A stretch of 6,423 nt of DNA, taken from the NCBI GenBank assembly GCA_902795985.1, contig CADBNG010000060.1:1-6423 (forward strand), given 5' to 3'. The translations under genes and the position numbers were made by a program. Position 1 is the first letter of the stretch. Each line of letters starts with the position of its first letter. The DNA is from an uncultured Lachnospiraceae bacterium. Lineage in GTDB: Bacteria; Bacillota_A; Clostridia; Lachnospirales; Lachnospiraceae. The notes under the pieces were generated by a model. That model had not been told where the DNA came from. It worked only from the letters and a program-made list of their open reading frames with translations, and did not search any database. Shown in pieces: positions 1-5,196 of the stretch.

Positions 1-366
1 AGGCTCTACCGTTGTATAACGGAAGAAGACCATATCCGCGCCTTTTCGAATTTCCTGTACCGTTTTTTCCAGCATTTCCGGAAGAATACGGTCATCGCTG
101 TCCAGGAAAAAGACGTAACGGCCGCAGGCCCGGTCCAGCCCGGCATTCCGGGCGTCGGACAGGCCGCCGTTCTCCTTATGGATGACATGAATCCGTCCGT
201 CCCCTGCCGCATACCCGTCGCACATACTTCCGCTGGAATCGGTACTGCCATCGTCCACAAGAAGCACTTCATAATCCGTAAAGGACTGCGCCAGAACGCT
301 GTCCATGCACCGCTCCAGGTAGTTCTCCATATTATAAACGGGTATGATAATGCTGACTTCCGGCAT
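1..366 (-). CDS. GT2 family glycosyltransferase, N-terminal part (runs off left edge)
   Basis: The first 122 codons are visible, from an ATG at 366 to the window edge; the C-terminus is missing. The protein opens directly with the GT-A nucleotide-binding strand SIIIPVYNMENYL (residues 5-17), then LLVDDGSTD (35-43), GLSDARNAGLD (68-78) and the metal-binding FLDSDD (87-92). These are the standard motifs of family GT2 inverting transferases (SpsA/WcaA-like) that use nucleotide-sugars. The role is probably adding one sugar to a lipid-linked glycan on the cytoplasmic face; donor and linkage cannot be read from the sequence. It lies 24 nt after the Wzt-like ATPase gene and in the same reading frame as it. 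No convincing Shine-Dalgarno precedes the ATG, so initiation may depend on translational coupling. It resembles the GT2 at 2618-3604 and is probably a paralogue. Family assignment is secure, substrate unknown. Confidence 0.93.
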   Translation of the reverse strand, partial: MPEVSIIIPVYNMENYLERCMDSVLAQSFTDYEVLLVDDGSTDSSGSMCDGYAAGDGRIHVIHKENGGLSDARNAGLDRACGRYVFFLDSDDRILPEMLEKTVQEIRKGADMVFFRYTTVEP

Positions 367-385
367 CGTACAGCAAAGAGCGGCG

Positions 386-403
386 CGGGATCATCCGATC
401 CCG
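386..403 (-). repeat. Perfect 7-bp inverted repeat spanning the stop codon of the ABC ATPase gene
   Basis: CGGGATC (386-392) and GATCCCG (397-403) are perfect complements around a 4-nt loop. On the minus-strand transcript the TGA stop of the ATPase gene (393-391) lies at the loop/stem boundary. No U-run follows, so it does not look like an intrinsic terminator. It could be an intercistronic hairpin that tunes coupling to, or stability of, the downstream GT2 message. A stem this short can also occur by chance. Confidence 0.4.
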
Positions 404-1713
404 GAAGCCGCTCCGTCCTCTCCTGTTTTTTTCATTTCCAGCCGGATCCCCGGAAGCCGGAAATATCCCCAGTTCCTCGGATCCCATTTTCCGTCAAAAG
501 CGATGGCCTTTTTCTCGAAACACAGACCGTGCTGGTTTTCCAGATTATAGTTTTCGCCCCACTCGTCGGTTATATAGAAGGAATAAACCATGCGGTAGAC
601 GCCCGGACCGATGCTGTCTATGTCCAGATCAATCTGCGCTTCCTGCACTTCTCCCGGCTCTCCGGAAAGGAAGTGTTCGACGATATAGGTTCCCTGGGGA
701 ATATCGTCCATCGTCCACAGTTCCACCCGCAGGCCGGCGCTGCGGACCGGATGAAGAATCTCCCAGCGCATTGTAAAGCGCAGCTTCTCTCCCTGCTCAA
801 ACACGTTGGATTCCCGTCCCACGTACGCTGCCCGGATCAGCTGGATGGAAGGATCCGGAAGCCATTCCGGATGGCCCTTGTCCAGGAAATCGAGAGAAAG
901 CAGTTCTTCCTGCTCCCGCCTCATATAAACCGCAATGGCCTTTTCCACGTCGCCGTCAAAAAGGATCCGTCCGTGATCCATAACAATGCACCGGCTGCAC
1001 AGCTGGCGGATGGTCCGCAGGTTATGGCTGACGTACAGGATCGTCCGCCCGTTTTTCGCCGCCTCTTCCTGCATTTTCTGGATGCATTTCTGCTGGAATG
1101 CCAGATCCCCGACCGCCAGCACCTCATCCATGATCATGATTTCACTGGCCAGATGGGCGGCTACGGAAAAGCCCAGCTTGATCACCATTCCGCTGGAATA
1201 CCGTTTGATGGGCGTATCGATAAAATCCCCGATTTCGGAAAACTCAATGATATCGTCCATCCGCTCGTCGATTTCCTTACGGGTCATGCCAAGGATCATA
1301 CCGTTCAGGTAGACGTTCTCCCGGCCGGTCATCTCCCCGTGAAAACCTGTGCCGACCTCCAGCATGGACGCAATCCGGCCGTACAGGTCCAGCCGGCCCT
1401 TCGTCGGGGCCGTGATCCGGCACATCAGCTTCAGCAGCGTGCTTTTTCCGGCTCCGTTGCGGCCGATGATGCCCAGGGTTTCCCCTTCATAGACGGTCAG
1501 GTCGATATCCTCCAGGGCATTAAAGCGCTTTCCGATCCGACCTTCCATGCCGATGGGCACGTTCGGGTCTTCCCGGCCGCGCTTTTTCGCCCACCAGCTC
1601 TGCAGCTCCCTCTGGAGGGTGGTGCCGCCGAACTCGCCCGTTACATATTCCTTGGTCACGCCTTTTACGCGGATCGCCACGGCTTTTTTCTGTTTTCTGC
1701 TCTGCTGTTCCAT
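391..1713 (-). CDS. wzt: Polysaccharide ABC exporter ATPase with C-terminal carbohydrate-binding domain (Wzt type)
   Basis: This 440-residue protein is the cytoplasmic ATPase that drives export of an undecaprenyl-linked polysaccharide with the permease encoded just upstream. The nucleotide-binding domain (about 13-270) has Walker A GRNGAGKST (84-92), the family motif MLEVGTGFHGEMTGREN (117-133) with Glu119 where most ABC ATPases have the Q-loop Gln, signature YSSGM (172-176), Walker B IMIMDE (192-197), D-loop AVGD (200-203) and the H-loop His230. The degenerate signature and Glu Q-loop are usual in the Wzt/TagH/KpsT group. Residues about 290-425 form a predicted beta-rich domain matching in place and size the Wzt C-terminal domain (as in E. 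coli O9a Wzt, of similar total length), which binds the modified chain end before export. Simple TagH/KpsT ATPases lack this kind of domain. Start: ATG one codon after the permease stop (TAA CGG ATG), with only a weak Shine-Dalgarno, so probably coupled to it. I infer the polymer carries a terminal modification; its chemistry is not visible. Confidence 0.95.
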   Translation of the reverse strand: MEQQSRKQKKAVAIRVKGVTKEYVTGEFGGTTLQRELQSWWAKKRGREDPNVPIGMEGRIGKRFNALEDIDLTVYEGETLGIIGRNGAGKSTLLKLMCRITAPTKGRLDLYGRIASMLEVGTGFHGEMTGRENVYLNGMILGMTRKEIDERMDDIIEFSEIGDFIDTPIKRYSSGMVIKLGFSVAAHLASEIMIMDEVLAVGDLAFQQKCIQKMQEEAAKNGRTILYVSHNLRTIRQLCSRCIVMDHGRILFDGDVEKAIAVYMRREQEELLSLDFLDKGHPEWLPDPSIQLIRAAYVGRESNVFEQGEKLRFTMRWEILHPVRSAGLRVELWTMDDIPQGTYIVEHFLSGEPGEVQEAQIDLDIDSIGPGVYRMVYSFYITDEWGENYNLENQHGLCFEKKAIAFDGKWDPRNWGYFRLPGIRLEMKKTGEDGAASGIG

Positions 1714-1716
1714 CCG

Positions 1717-2625
1717 TTATACCGTATCCATAAAAGTGCGTTCCACATGGTCGAACAAAAGCATTCCCGCAATCAGCACGACAACGGCAAAAATCAGGGA
1801 ATAAATAAGAGATCCGGGCAGAACCATGCCCTTCCCGAAAACTGCATAGCGGAAAAGCTCCGTCGGCGCGGTCATGGGATTAATTTTAAGAAGGAGTTCC
1901 ATTCTGCTCCCCGCTGCCAGGGAAAGAGGATAAACCACCGGGGTCAAGTACATCCAGAGGCCCAGCCCGAAACTGACCAGGATCTGAAGATCCCGGTATT
2001 TCGTCGTAAGGCTGGAGGCGATCAGCCCGACCCCCAGGCCCATCATGGCCAGAACAATGAGGATCGGAATCACCAGAAGAAGCCGGACGCCCGGCGCCTC
2101 CACCTGACCTCTGGCCAGGAAAAAGATATACAAAACCACTCCCAGGATCAGCTGCAGGCCGAAGCCAATCAGTCCTGTCAGAACATTGGAAAGGGGGACC
2201 GTCATCCGCGGAAAATATACTTTGCCGAAAAGATAGGCATTGGAAGTGAACGTGTTGGCATTGCTGCTGACACAGGTGGAAAAGAATCCCCATAACGCGT
2301 TGCCGAACAGATAGAACAGGATCATCGGGATCCCGTCCGTACCGAGGGCCGCCACCATGCCGAAAACGACCATCTGGACGATGCTGCCGGCCAGAGGACG
2401 GATCAGGACCCACAGCGGTCCCAGAATCGTCTGCTTGTAGGAAAGGACAAACGCGCGGCGGGTGAACAGTCCGATCAGTTCCCGATAACGCATAAGCTCC
2501 CCCAGGCGGAGCTTCGGCATGCTTTTGCCCGCCTCGATCGCCGTGTGGTATTTTCGCCCGGTTTCGCTGATGTACTCTTCCGTTTCCGGCACCGGATCTC
2601 TGTTCATGTTGATCATTTCAGGCAT
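1717..2625 (-). CDS. wzm: Polysaccharide ABC exporter permease (Wzm/TagG type, ABC-2 family)
   Basis: This 302-residue integral membrane protein forms the channel through which the Wzt-like ATPase exports a lipid-linked polysaccharide. A cytoplasmic N-terminal segment (1-57) is followed by the family motif YKQTILGPLW (63-72), a conserved stretch with SNAYLFGKVYFPR (128-140), KYRDLQ (209-214), TPVVYP (228-233) and NPMTAPTELFR (249-259). These are landmarks of ABC-2 permeases of O-antigen and teichoic-acid exporters. About six hydrophobic segments are visible, near 73-94, 100-118, 147-171, 182-206, 214-236 and 271-291. Length is normal for the family (260-300) apart from a longer N-terminus. 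The ATG at 2625 overlaps the end of the preceding GT2 gene by 8 nt; GGAGAA at 2638-2643 is a distant Shine-Dalgarno candidate. ATGs at codons 4 and 7 are alternatives but have no better ribosome-binding site. Wzm is preferred over TagG because the partner ATPase has a Wzt-like C-terminal domain. Confidence 0.95.
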   Translation of the reverse strand: MPEMINMNRDPVPETEEYISETGRKYHTAIEAGKSMPKLRLGELMRYRELIGLFTRRAFVLSYKQTILGPLWVLIRPLAGSIVQMVVFGMVAALGTDGIPMILFYLFGNALWGFFSTCVSSNANTFTSNAYLFGKVYFPRMTVPLSNVLTGLIGFGLQLILGVVLYIFFLARGQVEAPGVRLLLVIPILIVLAMMGLGVGLIASSLTTKYRDLQILVSFGLGLWMYLTPVVYPLSLAAGSRMELLLKINPMTAPTELFRYAVFGKGMVLPGSLIYSLIFAVVVLIAGMLLFDHVERTFMDTV

Positions 2626-3604
2626 TTCGATTCATTCTTCTCCGCCGGTCTGCCGTGAGGATACAGAACAGGAGCGGAAACCTCAGGGAGCGGGTTTTCA
2701 GCCAGATCCGGGTGCCCAGCGCTTTTCGCGAACTCTTTCGTTTCAACACCCGGGCGCGGACTTCACGGTATTTTTCATCCGTCGGATCCATGCAGCGGTA
2801 CATACAGTAATCCAGCTCGCAGCAGGTAATCGCCCACTCCATCTTTTCCGCGGCCTGCGGATAACGCTCTTCAAAAAAAGCATACTCCTTCTCCCGCTGG
2901 GCCAGGATCTCCCCGGTCACCGTACGGAAAGGGCGTTCCAGCGAAATACTGTTTTTCCGTATATAATATTCATACAGGATTTCACGGAGAATGTAAACCG
3001 ATCCGGCAGAATCAAATAAAAGATAGGCGGTTGCCATGTCCTCCCAGTACTCCCCCGCCGGATACCGGATCGCCGCGAACAATTCCTTCCGGTAGATTTT
3101 ATTCCATGCATAGTCCTTGACGCACTCGGAGGCAAGGGCGTTCATGATATCCTTCCGGCTGTAAAGTCCCTGCGTATAGTAGGGGGTATACAGATCCCGG
3201 ACGGTTCCATCCAGTTCATAGCGCCGGTAATCAAACGCGACGATGTCCGCGCCGCTCTCCACCGCCGCTTTCCAGGGCTTTTCGCAGAATCCGGGAAGAA
3301 CCGCGTCATCGCTGTCCACAAACATGATCCATTCGCCCCGGGCGGCCCGGATCCCGGTGTTCCTCGCGGCGGAAAGTCCCTGGTTTTCCTGATGAATCAC
3401 CCGGATCCTTTCATCCTCTTTCGCCAGTTCCTCGCACATTTGCGGGCACCGGTCCGGCGAACCGTCGTCCACCAGGATGATTTCGATTTCCTTAAGGGTC
3501 TGGCTTCGGACGCTTTCCACGCAGCGTGAAAGGTGCTCTTCCACTTTATAGACCGGTATAATGACGGAAACCGCCGGTTTTTGCAGACAGTCTTTACCGC
3601 TCAT
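2618..3604 (-). CDS. GT2 family glycosyltransferase
   Basis: This complete 328-residue GT-A fold transferase shows SVIIPVYKVEEHL (13-25), ILVDDGSPD (43-51), GLSAARNTG (76-84) and the metal-binding FVDSDD (95-100). WNKIYRKELF (167-176) and YWEDM (186-190) follow; the acidic ED is in the place of the catalytic base in this GT2 subgroup. YEYYIRKNSIS (211-221) is another landmark. The C-terminal 50 residues are rich in Arg and Lys with a short hydrophobic patch near 308-317, suggesting peripheral membrane attachment where the lipid-linked acceptor sits. The probable role is transfer of one sugar to the nascent glycan; donor and linkage are unknown. The start ATG overlaps the stop of the upstream gene (ATGA at 3604-3601) and is preceded by a good ribosome-binding site, so the start is well supported. 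The 3' end overlaps the permease gene by 8 nt, tying it to the exporter. Confidence 0.95.
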   Translation of the reverse strand: MSGKDCLQKPAVSVIIPVYKVEEHLSRCVESVRSQTLKEIEIILVDDGSPDRCPQMCEELAKEDERIRVIHQENQGLSAARNTGIRAARGEWIMFVDSDDAVLPGFCEKPWKAAVESGADIVAFDYRRYELDGTVRDLYTPYYTQGLYSRKDIMNALASECVKDYAWNKIYRKELFAAIRYPAGEYWEDMATAYLLFDSAGSVYILREILYEYYIRKNSISLERPFRTVTGEILAQREKEYAFFEERYPQAAEKMEWAITCCELDYCMYRCMDPTDEKYREVRARVLKRKSSRKALGTRIWLKTRSLRFPLLFCILTADRRRRMNRNA

Positions 3605-5130
3605 GCCAGCGCCTTCCTTTTACTGCAGGACACCAGGAAACACAGGACCTGAACAATCAGAAACGCATGATAACCCAGCCAGAATAAAAGAAAGAGATAA
3701 TAATAAGCAGGATTCATCTGCATTCTCCCGATTACGCGTACAACAGCCCAGACAATCAGGGCCAGGAGAACAAGATACGGCAGCATGCGGGCCGTCAGAG
3801 ACTCGGAAGCCCCGGCCTTTGAGGCCTTACTGCCCGCTTTTTTTGTTACTTCAAACTGCTTTTTTTTCAGGCCGATCGTTTCCGCCAGGACCGGAAACAG
3901 CAAAAACGGCATCAGGCAGAAGTCATAGAACGCGCTCCGGTGCGCCGTCCGGATTCCTCCGGAGTACAGCCGCAGGCCCAGCACTGACAGCACATACATC
4001 GGCAGCCACAGCACCGTCATCTGCAAAGGATCGCACTTCATGACCGGGATGCCGAACAGCGCGTACAAAAGGGGCATAATCAGATAGATCAGCCGCGTCA
4101 GCGGGAAATACCAGTAATGAACAGAGACAAGATAGTGCAGCTTCTGCAGCACGGTAAGGCCCCTGCTCCGCAGCAGACGGGCTTTCCTTCCGGACTGGAT
4201 GCACCCCCTCGCCCAGCGTTTCCTCTGACGGATCAGATCCGCCAGCGTTTCCGGAAACAGACCGTCCGCCAGAACTTCTCCCGTCGCATAGGAATTCCAG
4301 CCCAGCCGTTCGATAAAAAGACCGGTGGCAAAATCCTCCGTCAGCGTTCCGGTAACGAAGCCTCCGGCTTCTTCCAGCGCCTCCCGGCGCATCAGAACAT
4401 TCGACCCTCCGAGGATCACGGCATTGATCCGCATACTGGCCGGCTCGATCCGTTCATAAAAGTACCGCTGCTCATCCACGCATTTCTTTCTTCCGCCGAA
4501 AAACGGCTGGAACAGGTCTTCGTTTCGGAAATGCTGGGGCGTCTGGACAAATCCCATCTTCGGGTCTTTTTTCGCGTACGCAACGGTACGGAGCAGAAAC
4601 TCCCGCCGGGGACGCATGTCCGCATCAAAGAGCGCGACGAAAGGAGAATTCGTCTTCCGAAGTGCTTCGTTCAGATTGCCGGCCTTCGCGTCGGTATTCT
4701 TTTCCCTGGAAAAATATTCCGCGCCAAGCTTTTCCGCCAGCCTGCGCACTTCTTCACGGCTGCTGTCATCGCAGACGTAAACATGAAGCTTTTCCGGGTC
4801 ATATTCCATTTTCTTACAGGCGCTGATGGTGCCGGAAAGCAGTTCCAGCGGCTCGCCGTAAGTCGGAATCAGCACGTCCACATCCGGAAGGTTTAATGCT
4901 TCCTCCCGGTCCGGCTTCGGCGCCCGTTCCTTCTCCTGCCCCTTTAACAGACCGAAATGAATCACCATAATCACACCGCCGGCCACTTCCGTCACCAGGA
5001 GGATCAGCGCCGCAGCAATCCCTCCCGGCGGGGCGTCAAAGGGAAGCGTGAAGATAATGCGCCATCCCAGGTATACAATGGTCAGCGCCGTCAGTAAGAT
5101 GAAATAGATGTTCTTGAATTTTCTGCTCAT
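3601..5130 (-). CDS. Cellulose-synthase-like processive GT2 glycosyltransferase, membrane-embedded
   Basis: From the preferred ATG at 5130 the protein has 509 residues. Two N-terminal hydrophobic segments (about 7-28, 37-62) precede a cytoplasmic GT-A domain with VDVLIPTYGEP (84-94), CDDSS (120-124), DAKAGNLNEAL (147-157), DAD (169-171), QTPQHF (196-201), TED (264-266, catalytic base) and QRKRW (302-306, the QxxRW motif of processive synthases). Further membrane segments lie near 330-360, 368-390, 400-419, 448-468 and 475-501. Family members polymerise a beta-glycan from a nucleotide-sugar and thread it through their own membrane channel. No C-terminal PilZ domain is present (bacterial BcsA is usually over 700 residues), and no BcsB, BcsZ or BcsC gene is in the window, so it should not be named bcsA. 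The finger-loop FFCGS of BcsA is replaced by ILGGS (239-243). The product may be a beta-glucan or another homopolymer. An upstream ATG at 5190 would add 20 residues but has no ribosome-binding site. Confidence 0.93.
   Translation of the reverse strand: MSRKFKNIYFILLTALTIVYLGWRIIFTLPFDAPPGGIAAALILLVTEVAGGVIMVIHFGLLKGQEKERAPKPDREEALNLPDVDVLIPTYGEPLELLSGTISACKKMEYDPEKLHVYVCDDSSREEVRRLAEKLGAEYFSREKNTDAKAGNLNEALRKTNSPFVALFDADMRPRREFLLRTVAYAKKDPKMGFVQTPQHFRNEDLFQPFFGGRKKCVDEQRYFYERIEPASMRINAVILGGSNVLMRREALEEAGGFVTGTLTEDFATGLFIERLGWNSYATGEVLADGLFPETLADLIRQRKRWARGCIQSGRKARLLRSRGLTVLQKLHYLVSVHYWYFPLTRLIYLIMPLLYALFGIPVMKCDPLQMTVLWLPMYVLSVLGLRLYSGGIRTAHRSAFYDFCLMPFLLFPVLAETIGLKKKQFEVTKKAGSKASKAGASESLTARMLPYLVLLALIVWAVVRVIGRMQMNPAYYYLFLLFWLGYHAFLIVQVLCFLVSCSKRKALA
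3612..3621 (-). promoter_or_regulatory. Ribosome-binding site of the GT2 gene at 3604
   Basis: On the minus strand this reads AAAAGGAAGG and ends 7 nt before the ATG at 3604. It lies inside the last codons of the upstream cellulose-synthase-like gene. With the ATGA overlap it indicates coupled but efficient re-initiation and fixes the GT2 start. Confidence 0.7.
3814..3867 (-). other. Two A-tracts followed by a small hairpin inside the synthase gene
   Basis: On the coding strand an A8 run (3867-3860, CTG AAA AAA AAG) and an A7 run (3844-3838, ACA AAA AAA GCG) lie 15 nt apart in the linker around residues 421-431. Both contain in-frame slippery heptamers (A AAA AAG and A AAA AAA). Eleven nucleotides downstream is a perfect 5-bp hairpin, GGCCT-caa-AGGCC (3826-3814). 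A -1 slip at either run meets a stop within a few codons (at TGA or TAA). The linker is naturally Lys-rich, so chance is a real alternative. Confidence 0.3.
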
Positions 5131-5140
5131 GGTCAACAGT

Positions 5141-5147
5141 TCCTTTT
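5141..5147 (-). promoter_or_regulatory. Ribosome-binding site deciding the synthase start at 5130
   Basis: On the minus strand this reads AAAAGGA, with 10 nt between AGGA and the ATG at 5130. The alternative ATG at 5190 has no purine-rich site at a suitable distance. This site is the reason for choosing 5130 as the start, which places the first membrane segment about seven residues from the N-terminus. Confidence 0.65.
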
Positions 5148-5155
5148 GACAGAGT

Positions 5156-5187
5156 CTGCGGAACAGGCCTTTTGCCCCTGTCCGCAG
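5156..5187 (-). repeat. Intercistronic hairpin between the Wzy-like and synthase genes
   Basis: The arms 5156-5167 and 5177-5187 pair over 11 bp with one bulged A (5163) around a 9-nt loop; the pairing is mostly G-C. It occupies the middle of the 66-nt gap between the Wzy-like stop and the preferred synthase start. No U-run follows on the transcript, so it is not a standard terminator. A stable stem here could act as a processing or stability element giving the two genes different expression. Confidence 0.5.
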
Positions 5188-5196
5188 CATTCCGGA

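Noticed and set aside
6..272. Minus-strand open frame of 88 codons at the left edge
   Set aside because: It is another frame of the partial GT2 gene, which carries clear GT-A motifs; this frame has none.
178..2295. Very long plus-strand open frame (705 codons) antisense to the partial GT2, wzt and most of wzm
   Set aside because: It runs opposite to three genes with intact conserved motifs and crosses their junctions. Its translation is His/Gln/Arg/Pro-rich with no recognisable domain. Long antisense frames are common opposite GC-rich genes. No start signal was seen.
4117..4896. Plus-strand open frame of 259 codons inside the synthase gene
   Set aside because: It is antisense to the catalytic motifs of the cellulose-synthase-like protein; composition is shadow-like and no domain is recognisable.
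3601..5130. Naming the synthase bcsA
   Set aside because: The PilZ domain and BcsB/C/Z partners are absent and the FFCGS loop is changed, so a cellulose product cannot be asserted.
5156..5187. Intrinsic terminator between the Wzy-like and synthase genes
   Set aside because: The stem is good, but no U-run follows on the transcript and the next gene is only 26 nt further on.
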